A DNA stretch of 16,170 bases from Sphingomonadales bacterium (GTDB lineage Bacteria > Pseudomonadota > Alphaproteobacteria > Sphingomonadales > Sphingomonadaceae), in the NCBI GenBank assembly GCA_017304125.1, contig JAFKLV010000253.1:1-16170 (forward strand). The letters run 5' to 3'. This document shows, in pieces, positions 1 to 5,787 of this stretch; the first letter of the stretch is position 1; every line of letters starts with the position of its first letter. Below the pieces are notes generated by a model. The model made no database searches, was not told the DNA's origin, and saw nothing but the letters and a program-made list of their open reading frames with translations. A program made the position numbers and the translations under genes.

Positions 1-119
1 GCCAGCGGCAGCAGCGCCACGCTGAGGATGACGAACAGCTTCGCGCCGGTCGGCCAACGCGCGACGAAAATCCGCGCCAACGCCGTCGCCGACCCGGGAT
101 ATCCAGCGTTCCCAGCCAT
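1..119 (-). CDS. Sensor histidine kinase, N-terminus only (PhyP/PhyK-like position)
   Basis: The gene runs off the left edge, so only about 39 N-terminal residues are visible, from the ATG at 119-117. They show a short polar start, an R-W-P-T-G-A-K-L turn and then the beginning of a hydrophobic segment (F-V-I-L-S-V-A-L-L-P-L), which fits the first transmembrane helix of an inner-membrane sensor kinase. No catalytic domain is in view. The start lies 12 nt after the nepR stop on the same strand, so the two are probably co-transcribed. In Sphingomonas a kinase-like protein, PhyP, encoded beside nepR/phyR acts as a negative regulator (phosphatase) of PhyR; by position this is the likely counterpart. 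The assignment is inferred from context and the N-terminal pattern, not from a visible kinase domain. Confidence 0.6.
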   Translation of the reverse strand, partial: MAGNAGYPGSATALARIFVARWPTGAKLFVILSVALLPL

Positions 120-131
120 TTCGGCTACAAT

Positions 132-293
132 CTAGTCGAGTTTGCCGAGCAGCGACAGCATCTCGTCCGGGATCGCTTCCTCGACCGTCTTTTGATAGAT
201 CGAGCGCAGGGCCGTGCCCATGTCGCGGTCCTTGGTCTGGACCGCCGCGCCCTTCTTTCGATCCGGTTTCTTTGCCTGATCGTCCGAACTCAA
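132..293 (-). CDS. nepR: Anti-sigma factor NepR
   Basis: NepR binds and inactivates the stress sigma factor EcfG in the cytoplasm and releases it when phosphorylated PhyR takes its place. The product is about 53 residues. A charged, probably disordered N-terminus is followed by the family core in the last 30 residues: L-R-S-I-Y-Q, then A-I-P-D-E-M and L-L-G-K-L, i.e. the two short helices that clamp the sigma factor. There is no ATG near the expected start. I chose TTG at 293-291, six nt after an AGGGGG Shine-Dalgarno; GTG at 296-294 is in frame but only three nt from that site. The gene is divergent from phyR and 12 nt upstream of the kinase gene. A sigmaEcfG-like promoter about 100 nt upstream suggests feedback control. 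Identity is firm; the exact start is not. Confidence 0.85.
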   Translation of the reverse strand: MSSDDQAKKPDRKKGAAVQTKDRDMGTALRSIYQKTVEEAIPDEMLSLLGKLD

Positions 294-393
294 CACCTGC
301 CCCCTGGAACCGCCCGACTGTCGGGATTCTAAAAGACGCGGTTGCCAGAAACCGCAAGGCCCCGCACTACAGTTTGTGCGGTGAGCATAATGA

Positions 394-418
394 AACCAAA
401 AACCAGCTCGTTGGTTCC
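394..418 (-). promoter_or_regulatory. Candidate sigmaEcfG promoter for nepR and the kinase gene
   Basis: On the minus strand GGAAC (418-414) is followed after 16 nt by GGTT (397-394). This is one mismatch from the GGAAC-N16/17-CGTT pattern known for EcfG sigma factors. It lies in the nepR/phyR intergenic region and points toward nepR, leaving a leader of roughly 95 nt. Autoregulation of this locus by EcfG is common in alphaproteobacteria. No equally good match faces phyR. Confidence 0.5.
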
Positions 419-550
419 ACCTGTCGGCGACAAATTCGCTGGCTGGCCGGATAACCGGCGGGCGGTCGATCGGTTGCCGTGTGATCGCGTTTGGGTTGAC
501 CCGATGTGCCCGAAGGTGCTGACGGTTCTGTGAAGGAGAAACTACCGCCA

Positions 551-1345
551 ATGTCGCTCGGACAACAGCTCGCGCCGCATCTTCCCTTTCTTCGGCGCTA
601 CAGCCGCGCGCTGACGGGTAGCCAGGGCCAGGGTGACCAATATGTCCGCGCGACGCTTGAGGCGATCGTCGCGGCGCCGGCGGAATTTCCGCGCGACGTC
701 GATCCCCGGCTGGGCCTGTACCGCACCTTCCAGGTGATCTGGGGGTCCGCGCATATCGAAGGGCCGCTCGGCGGCGATGCCAGCGAGCATGAGAATATTG
801 CCCGCGCGCGGCTCGCGCGGATGACGCCGCTGTCACGCCAGGCGTTGTTGCTCACCGCGATGGAGGGCTTCACCCCCGAGGACGCCGCCTTTCTGATCGA
901 CGTCGATGCCGACGAGGTGGAAGAGCTGGTTGCCGAGGCGATGACCGAGATCGAGAAGCAGACTCGCGCCCGCGTGCTGATCATCGAGGATGAGCCGATC
1001 ATCGCGATGGACGTCGAAACGATCGTGCGCGATCTCGGCCATGAAGTGACCGGCGTGGCGGTGACCCGCGACGAGGCGGTTGCGCTGGCGATGGAGGATC
1101 GGCCCGGGCTGGTGCTGGCGGACATCCAGCTTGCCGACGACAGTTCCGGGATCGATGCCGTCAAGGATATCCTGGCGGAATTCCAGGTGCCGGTGATCTT
1201 TATCACGGCGTTCCCGGAGCGGTTGCTGACGGGCGAACGCCCCGAGCCGACCTTCCTCATTACCAAGCCGTTCCAGCGCTCTACCGTGAAAGCCGCGATC
1301 AGCCAGGCATTGTTCTTCGATCAATCGACCGTGCCTGCCGAATGA
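551..1345 (+). CDS. phyR: General stress response regulator PhyR
   Basis: PhyR is the response regulator that switches on the general stress response by sequestering NepR. The 264-residue product has the expected order: a sigma-factor-like domain at about 1-135 with no DNA-binding role, then a receiver domain at about 140-258. Receiver residues are visible: acidic pocket E146-D147, phosphoacceptor D191 in L-A-D-I-Q, T219 in F-I-T-A-F and K239 in T-K-P-F. The region from V-P-V-I-F to I-T-K-P-F matches the FAT GUY type of receiver typical of PhyR. An in-frame upstream ATG at 506 exists, but I chose 551 because AGGAGAA (534-540) sits ten nt before it and M-S-L-G-Q-Q is a usual beginning. The gene is divergent from nepR and followed by the small membrane peptide and ecfG on the same strand. 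Confidence 0.95.
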   Translation: MSLGQQLAPHLPFLRRYSRALTGSQGQGDQYVRATLEAIVAAPAEFPRDVDPRLGLYRTFQVIWGSAHIEGPLGGDASEHENIARARLARMTPLSRQALLLTAMEGFTPEDAAFLIDVDADEVEELVAEAMTEIEKQTRARVLIIEDEPIIAMDVETIVRDLGHEVTGVAVTRDEAVALAMEDRPGLVLADIQLADDSSGIDAVKDILAEFQVPVIFITAFPERLLTGERPEPTFLITKPFQRSTVKAAISQALFFDQSTVPAE

Positions 1346-1353
1346 GTTGATAC

Positions 1354-1378
1354 GGACCCAAAACGGTTATTGTTCGTT
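1354..1378 (+). promoter_or_regulatory. Candidate sigmaEcfG promoter for the 47-residue peptide gene
   Basis: GGACC (1354-1358) is followed by a 16-nt spacer and a perfect CGTT (1375-1378), one mismatch from the EcfG consensus. The next ATG begins only 8 nt after CGTT, so a transcript starting about 6-8 nt downstream would have almost no leader. This agrees with the lack of a Shine-Dalgarno before that ATG. The match is suggestive only, because one-mismatch hits to such a short consensus also occur by chance. Confidence 0.35.
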
Positions 1379-1386
1379 GGTGTTCT

Positions 1387-1530
1387 ATGGCGGAAGAAAA
1401 CGAAACCATTCACCGCAGCACGGAACAGGCAAGAGCCGGTGCAACACCGCATATGACGCGGTATATCCTCGGTTTTTCACTCGTGCTGGTGGTGGTGATC
1501 TTTGCGATCCTCGTGCTTGCGCGCGTCTGA
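1387..1530 (+). CDS. Small single-pass membrane protein between phyR and ecfG
   Basis: This 47-residue ORF fills most of the gap between phyR and ecfG. The first 26 residues are polar (M-A-E-E-N-E-T-I-H-R-S-T-E-Q and on), followed by one strong transmembrane helix at about 27-45 (I-L-G-F-S-L-V-L-V-V-V-I-F-A-I-L-V-L-A) and a terminal A-R-V. The helix and the clean polar/hydrophobic division make a chance ORF unlikely. I do not recognise a family. The gene starts 41 nt after the phyR stop and ends about 110 nt before ecfG, all on one strand. There is no clear ribosome-binding site, and an EcfG-like promoter lies immediately upstream. A stress-induced envelope peptide is a reasonable inference, but its function is unknown. 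Confidence 0.65.
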   Translation: MAEENETIHRSTEQARAGATPHMTRYILGFSLVLVVVIFAILVLARV

Positions 1531-1640
1531 GCGCCTGATCGGCGACAACGGGGCAGGCGGGTGGCAAATTGCGCCCGCGCGCCTATCTTACAAATACAGA
1601 CCGGGCAGAGCCGGTCGCGACGGGGAATGATCGCGACAGC

Positions 1641-2285
1641 ATGACGCAGGATCCATCGCAGGCTGATGGGGCGGATGTGACGTCGCCGGGTGGGCACGTC
1701 GCGCTTTCCGACCCCGAGTTCAAGACGGAGTTGGCACAGGTCATGCCGCATCTGCGCGCCTTCGGGCGCTCGCTTTCGGGCAACCGCGATCTCGCGGACG
1801 ATCTGGTGCAGGAAACCCTGCTCAAGGCATGGGCGGCGCGCAAACGCTTCCAGGCTGGCACCAATATGCGCGCCTGGACCTTCATCATCTTGCGCAACCT
1901 CTATCTTTCGCAGATGCGGCGCTCGCGCTTCCGCGGCGAATGGGACGATCTCGTCGCCGATCGCCTGCTCGCTGCGCCGGCGGGGCAGGACAAGCATGTC
2001 GAACTGGCAGACATGCAGCGCGCATTGCTCATGCTGCCGCAGCCGCAGCGCGAGGCGCTGATCCTCGTCGGTGCGGGTGGCTTTGCTTATGAGGAAGCCG
2101 CGGAAATCTGCGGGGTTGCGGTCGGCACGATCAAGAGCCGCGTCGCGCGCGGTCGCGTCGCGCTGGAGGCGCTGATGAGCGGTCGCGACATGACCGGGCG
2201 CACCGGGCAGAAGAGCGACGAATCGGGCCGCACCACCCTCGATACGATCATGCACGAAGTGGACGAATTGAGCCGCGATCGCTGA
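1641..2285 (+). CDS. ecfG: ECF sigma factor EcfG (general stress sigma factor)
   Basis: The protein directs RNA polymerase to stress promoters and is held inactive by NepR. From the ATG at 1641 it has 214 residues. Sigma region 2 (about 36-100) includes L-A-D-D-L-V-Q-E-T and N-M-R-A-W-T-F-I-I-L-R-N; sigma region 4 (about 125-175) includes L-P-Q-P-Q-R-E-A-L and the helix-turn-helix V-G-T-I-K-S-R-V-A-R-G-R. The segment S-D-P-E-F-K-T-E-L through P-H-L-R-A-F-G-R-S-L-S is typical of EcfG. A TTG at 1569 would extend it by 24 residues without an obvious site; GTG at 1677 would shorten it. GGGGA lies 14 nt before 1641, so the start is not certain. A hairpin (GACCGG, 6-nt loop, CCGGTC; 1599-1616) lies in the leader. 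The C-terminal 40 residues are polar and probably variable. No EcfG promoter was seen directly upstream. Confidence 0.92.
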   Translation: MTQDPSQADGADVTSPGGHVALSDPEFKTELAQVMPHLRAFGRSLSGNRDLADDLVQETLLKAWAARKRFQAGTNMRAWTFIILRNLYLSQMRRSRFRGEWDDLVADRLLAAPAGQDKHVELADMQRALLMLPQPQREALILVGAGGFAYEEAAEICGVAVGTIKSRVARGRVALEALMSGRDMTGRTGQKSDESGRTTLDTIMHEVDELSRDR

Positions 2286-2299
2286 GGGAGGTATAATCC

Positions 2300-2381
2300 C
2301 CGTTCGGGCTGAGCCTGTCGAAGCCCTGCACTTTTCTTCCACGGAAGAAGGACGGCCCTTCGACAAGCTCGGGGCGAACGG
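2300..2381. repeat. Large intergenic inverted repeat, REP-like, probable terminator
   Basis: Two 24-nt arms (2300-2323 and 2358-2381) are inverted copies matching at 20 of 24 positions; both begin or end with CCGTTCG and carry GTCGAAG at the inner side. Between them TTCTTCC-AC-GGAAGAA forms a second small stem. The GAGCCTGTCGAAG/CTTCGACAAGCTC type of arm is a dispersed intergenic palindrome common in sphingomonad genomes. It sits between the convergent ecfG and NepR-like genes, so a role in bidirectional termination or mRNA protection is plausible. No uridine run follows it. Confidence 0.7.
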
Positions 2382-2414
2382 AAATGTGGTCAGTAGCGCG
2401 CGATCCGCGCCGGC

Positions 2415-2582
2415 CTATTCCAGACGATAGAGCCGATCGAGCAGCCCGCGCATCGAATCCGGCACGGGCGGCGGCTGGAACGCGCGACGCAGCGATTCGC
2501 CGATCGCGTCGGTGTGCCGCGGCGACGGCACGACCTGACCCTGCGCGGGTACGAGGTCAGACGAGGTAATTCGACGTTCCAT
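2415..2582 (-). CDS. NepR-like small protein (possible second anti-sigma factor)
   Basis: The product is 55 residues, the same size class as NepR. Its second half reads I-G-E-S-L-R-R-A-F-Q, then P-V-P-D-S-M and L-L-D-R-L-Y-R-L. This matches the NepR core G-x-x-L-R-x-x-(Y/F) ... (I/V)-P-D-x-M-x-x-L-L-x-(K/R)-L seen in the nepR product at 132-293. Three residues are missing between the two helices and are replaced by prolines. The N-terminus is polar (M-E-R-R-I-T-S-S-D). The start is ATG 2582-2580; an in-frame ATG at 2630 would add 16 residues but has no ribosome-binding site. The gene is convergent with ecfG and divergent from glnE. An EcfG-like promoter ends 9 nt before the start. I infer an EcfG-binding or NepR-competing protein. 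It could instead be a conserved small protein with a chance resemblance. Confidence 0.7.
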   Translation of the reverse strand: MERRITSSDLVPAQGQVVPSPRHTDAIGESLRRAFQPPPVPDSMRGLLDRLYRLE

Positions 2583-2591
2583 CCAAGCGAA

Positions 2592-2616
2592 AACGGTTGA
2601 ACGGCGATGAAGTTTC
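2592..2616 (-). promoter_or_regulatory. Candidate sigmaEcfG promoter for the NepR-like gene
   Basis: On the minus strand GAAAC (2616-2612) is followed by a 16-nt spacer and a perfect CGTT (2595-2592), one mismatch from GGAAC-N16-CGTT. The ATG of the NepR-like gene begins 9 nt after CGTT, again predicting a leaderless or nearly leaderless mRNA, in line with the absence of a Shine-Dalgarno. Spacing and layout resemble the candidate promoter at 1354-1378. Confidence 0.35.
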
Positions 2617-2635
2617 TCGGCAGGTAGCATTGATC

Positions 2636-5314
2636 ATGGATGACATCGCTCGAATAGCTCCCGCCGTCGCGAAAAACGCGATCGACCGCGCCCGCGACAA
2701 TGCGCCGTTCCTGGCGATGCTGATCGATCGCGAGCCCGATCTCACCGCGACGCTGGCGACCGGCGCGCTGCCGCTGGGCGAGGCGGCGGCGTTCGGCGAG
2801 GGGCCGGTGAGCCAGTCGCTGCGGCTGGCGCGGCGGCGGCTGGCGCTGGCCGCGGCGGTCGGCGATCTTTCGGGCGCGCTCGATCTCACCGCGGTGACGC
2901 GGGTGCTGTCCGATTTCGCTGATGCCGCGCTCGATCGCGCGATCCGTGCCGCGATCGAGGAGCGCACGCCGGGCGCCGCGCCGGTCGGCTTCGCCGCGAT
3001 CGCGCTCGGCAAGCAGGGCAGCCGCGAGCTCAATTATTCGTCGGATATCGATCCGATCCTGCTGTTCGACCCGGAGACCTTGCCGACCAAGCCGCGCGAG
3101 GAGCCGATCGACGCTGCGGTCAGGATCGGGCGGCGCGTGGTGGAATTGCTCCAGGCGCGCGACGGCGACGGCTATGTGCTGCGCATCGACCTGCGGCTGC
3201 GCCCCTCGCCCGAGGTCACCCCGATCGCGATCCCGGTCGAGGCAGCGATCACTTATTACGAATCACAGGCGCTGCCATGGGAGCGCGCCGCCTTCATCCG
3301 CGCGCGCGCTTGCGGCGGCGATATGGCGCTCGGCACGCGTTTCCTCGATGCGATCCGGCCGTTCGTGTGGCGGCGCAGCCTCGATTTCGGGGCGATCGGC
3401 GAGATCGTCGACATTACCCGGCGGATTCGCGATCACCACTCGCAGGGGCAGGCGTTCGGCCCCGGCTATGATCTCAAGCGCGGGCGCGGCGGCATCCGCG
3501 AGGTCGAATTCTTCGCGCAGATCCACCAGTTGATCCACGGCGGGCGCGATCCCGCGCTGCGCGTGGGGAACACGCGCGAGGCACTCGCCGCGCTCGCCGT
3601 GGCCGGGCGGATCGATCCCGGTGACGCGCAGGCGCTGACCGCAGCCTATGAAGCGCTGCGCACGATCGAGCATCGCGTTCAGATGATCGACGACCGCCAG
3701 ACGCATCATCTGCCGATCGGCGATGCGCTCGATCGCGTGGCGCGGCTTGACGGGCGCGCGGATGGGGCGGCGTTGCTCGATCACCTGCGCCCGCATGTCG
3801 AGCGCGTGGCGGCGATCTTCGATGTGCTCGCCGCGCCGGCCGACACCGCTTTGTCGAGCGATCCGGCCAAGCTGGTCGAGCAACTGACCGCGGCGGGTTT
3901 CGCCGATGCCGAGGGCGCGGCGACGCGGATCGGCGCGTGGCGCTCCGGCCGGTACCCGGCGCTGCGCAGCCCGGCGGCAAAAGCGGCGCTGGAGGCGGTG
4001 CTTCCCGGGATCGTCGCGGCAGTCGCCGATGCCCCGGTGCCGCAGGCGGCGCTGCAGCGTTTCGACACGTTGCTCGAGCGTTTGCCGAGCGCGATTAACA
4101 TCTTCCGCTTGCTGGAGGCGCGCCCGGCGCTGGCCAATCTGCTCGCCGCGGTGCTGAGCCATGCGCCGACGCTTGCCGACGAATTGTCGCGCCGCCCCGA
4201 TCTGCTCGACGGGCTGATCGACGCGACCGCCTTCGAGCCGGTCGGCGACGTGGCCGAACTGGTGGCCGAGATGGCGACGGTCGAGCGCGGTGCCGATTAT
4301 CAGGCGCGGCTCGATCATGCGCGCCGGGTGGTGGGTGACAAAAGGTTCGCGCTGGGGACGCAGATCGTCGCTGGCGTCGCCGATCCGCTGGCGGTTTCCG
4401 CGGGCTATGGCCGCGTCGCCGAGGCGGCGATCGAGGCGCTGGCGGCGGCGACCGTCGCCGAATTCACCGTCGCACACGGCCGGGTGCCCGACAGCGAATT
4501 CGTCATCCTCGCGCTCGGCCGAATGGGCGGGGGCGAACTGACCCACGCCTCGGACCTCGATCTCATCTATCTGTTCACCGGCGATTTCGCGGCTGAATCG
4601 GATGGCGCCAAGCCGCTCGGCGCGCCGCTCTATTACAATCGGCTGGCGCAGCGGGTGACCGCGGCGCTTTCGGTCGCGACCGCCGCCGGGCCGCTTTATT
4701 CGGTCGATACGCGGCTGCGGCCGTCGGGTGCGCAGGGGCCGCTGGTGGTCAGCCTCGATTCGTTCGCGCGCTACCAGCGCGAGGAGGCATGGACCTGGGA
4801 GCATATGGCGCTGACCCGCGCCCGCCCGGTGTTCGGCTCGGCGCCGGCGCGCGCGGCGCTTGCTGCGGAGATCGAGGCGGTGCTCGCGGGCGCGCGCAAG
4901 CCGCATGACGTGGTGATCGACGCCGCGAACATGCGCGCGGAGATGGCGGCGCATAAGCCGCCTGCCGGTCCGCTCGACGCCAAATTGCTGCCGGGCGGGC
5001 TGGTCGATCTGGAGTTCGCCGTCCACACCTTGCAGCTCGAACATCGCACCGGGTTCGATCCGCGGCTGGGGCGGGCGATCGAACTGCTCGGGCCGTTGTT
5101 GCCGCCGGGAATGGTCGCGGCGCACGATCTGCTGACGCGGCTGCTCGTCACGCTGCGGCTCGTCGCGCCCGATACGCAGGAGCCGGAGGCGGCGGCGACG
5201 CGGGCGCTGATCGCGCGCGCGCTGGGCTATGAAGATTGGACCGCGGTGCTTGCCGGTTTCGCGACGGCGCGGCAGGAGGTGCGTGCCGCTTGGCTAGGAG
5301 TGAGTAATGGATAA
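2636..5314 (+). CDS. glnE: Bifunctional glutamine synthetase adenylyltransferase/deadenylase
   Basis: GlnE attaches AMP to glutamine synthetase when nitrogen is plentiful and removes it when nitrogen is scarce, under control of the PII protein. The product has 892 residues against about 946 in E. coli. Two nucleotidyltransferase domains are visible. The N-terminal deadenylase half has G-K-Q-G-S-R-E-L-N-Y-S-S-D-I-D with metal ligands D137 and D139. The C-terminal adenylyltransferase half has G-R-M-G-G-G-E-L-T-H-A-S-D-L-D with D640 and D642. Both DxD pairs are intact, so both activities should be present. I chose ATG 2636, nine nt after AGGT (2623-2626); TTG at 2630 or 2597 is possible. The last 8 nt overlap the peroxiredoxin gene. 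Very long ORFs on the opposite strand here are GC-bias shadows. Confidence 0.95.
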   Translation: MDDIARIAPAVAKNAIDRARDNAPFLAMLIDREPDLTATLATGALPLGEAAAFGEGPVSQSLRLARRRLALAAAVGDLSGALDLTAVTRVLSDFADAALDRAIRAAIEERTPGAAPVGFAAIALGKQGSRELNYSSDIDPILLFDPETLPTKPREEPIDAAVRIGRRVVELLQARDGDGYVLRIDLRLRPSPEVTPIAIPVEAAITYYESQALPWERAAFIRARACGGDMALGTRFLDAIRPFVWRRSLDFGAIGEIVDITRRIRDHHSQGQAFGPGYDLKRGRGGIREVEFFAQIHQLIHGGRDPALRVGNTREALAALAVAGRIDPGDAQALTAAYEALRTIEHRVQMIDDRQTHHLPIGDALDRVARLDGRADGAALLDHLRPHVERVAAIFDVLAAPADTALSSDPAKLVEQLTAAGFADAEGAATRIGAWRSGRYPALRSPAAKAALEAVLPGIVAAVADAPVPQAALQRFDTLLERLPSAINIFRLLEARPALANLLAAVLSHAPTLADELSRRPDLLDGLIDATAFEPVGDVAELVAEMATVERGADYQARLDHARRVVGDKRFALGTQIVAGVADPLAVSAGYGRVAEAAIEALAAATVAEFTVAHGRVPDSEFVILALGRMGGGELTHASDLDLIYLFTGDFAAESDGAKPLGAPLYYNRLAQRVTAALSVATAAGPLYSVDTRLRPSGAQGPLVVSLDSFARYQREEAWTWEHMALTRARPVFGSAPARAALAAEIEAVLAGARKPHDVVIDAANMRAEMAAHKPPAGPLDAKLLPGGLVDLEFAVHTLQLEHRTGFDPRLGRAIELLGPLLPPGMVAAHDLLTRLLVTLRLVAPDTQEPEAAATRALIARALGYEDWTAVLAGFATARQEVRAAWLGVSNG

Positions 5315-5753
5315 GCTGCCCGACCTGACCTTGGTTGACCCGACCGGCGCCCCGGTGCGGCTGACCGCGCTGCCGCGGCCGCTGGTGGTCTATTTCTACC
5401 CCAAGGACGATACGAGCGGCTGCACCCGCGAGGCGCAGGATTTCACCGCGCTGGCCGGCGACTTCGCCGCCGCGGGGGTGACGTTGCTCGGCATCTCGAA
5501 GGACAGCCCGAAGCGGCACAGCAATTTCATCGCCAAATATGACCTTAAGGTGCCGCTGGCGAGCGATGAGGACGGTGCGGCGTGCGAGGCGTTCGGCGTA
5601 TGGGTCGAAAAGTCGCTCTACGGCCGCAAATATATGGGGATCGAGCGCGCTACCTTCCTGTTCGGGAAGGACGGGGAACTGGTCCGTGCGTGGCGCAAGG
5701 TGAAGGTGCCGGGGCACGCCGAAGCGGTGCTCGCGGCGGCGCGAGAGGGGTAA
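5307..5753 (+). CDS. bcp: Thioredoxin-dependent peroxiredoxin, BCP/PrxQ family
   Basis: This family reduces hydrogen and alkyl peroxides in the cytoplasm using a peroxidatic cysteine. The protein is 148 residues, normal for BCP. The active-site stretch Y-F-Y-P-K-D-D-T-S-G-C-T-R-E-A gives peroxidatic C39, supported by T36, and I-E-R-A-T-F-L-F supplies the conserved arginine. The second cysteine that E. coli BCP has five residues later is absent (E-A-Q-D-F here). The only other cysteine is C93 in G-A-A-C-E-A-F, so resolution must use C93 or an outside thiol. The ATG overlaps the end of glnE by 8 nt, indicating translational coupling. A strong hairpin follows three nt after the stop. Confidence 0.93.
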   Translation: MDKLPDLTLVDPTGAPVRLTALPRPLVVYFYPKDDTSGCTREAQDFTALAGDFAAAGVTLLGISKDSPKRHSNFIAKYDLKVPLASDEDGAACEAFGVWVEKSLYGRKYMGIERATFLFGKDGELVRAWRKVKVPGHAEAVLAAAREG

Positions 5754-5755
5754 CT

Positions 5756-5783
5756 CGTCATCCCAGCCTGCGCTGGGATGACG
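5756..5783. terminator. Perfect 12-bp hairpin between convergent genes
   Basis: CGTCATCCCAGC (5756-5767), a CTGC loop and GCTGGGATGACG (5772-5783) form a perfect 12-bp stem. It lies three nt after the bcp stop and four nt before the end of the convergent PEP-CTERM gene, so it can serve both transcripts. No uridine run follows on either side. The TCATCCCAGC type of arm also occurs as a dispersed intergenic palindrome in alphaproteobacteria, so it may be a repeat element used as a terminator. Confidence 0.65.
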
Positions 5784-5787
5784 GAGT

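Noticed and set aside
306..310. GGAAC on the plus strand upstream of phyR
   Set aside because: No CGTT-like element lies 16-17 nt downstream, and the site falls inside the ribosome-binding/leader region of nepR on the other strand.
1569..1640. TTG-initiated extension of EcfG by 24 residues
   Set aside because: No Shine-Dalgarno lies before the TTG and the extension crosses a hairpin; family proteins usually begin shortly before the S-D-P-E-F-K segment.
2583..2630. Longer version of the NepR-like protein starting at ATG 2630
   Set aside because: No ribosome-binding site precedes it, the added residues do not look like NepR, and it would place the EcfG-like promoter inside the gene.
3263..5125. 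Very long minus-strand ORF (620 codons) antisense to glnE
   Set aside because: Its translation is rich in R, A, Q and H and has no recognisable motif. It is the expected shadow of a GC-rich coding frame, and glnE has intact catalytic motifs across the region.
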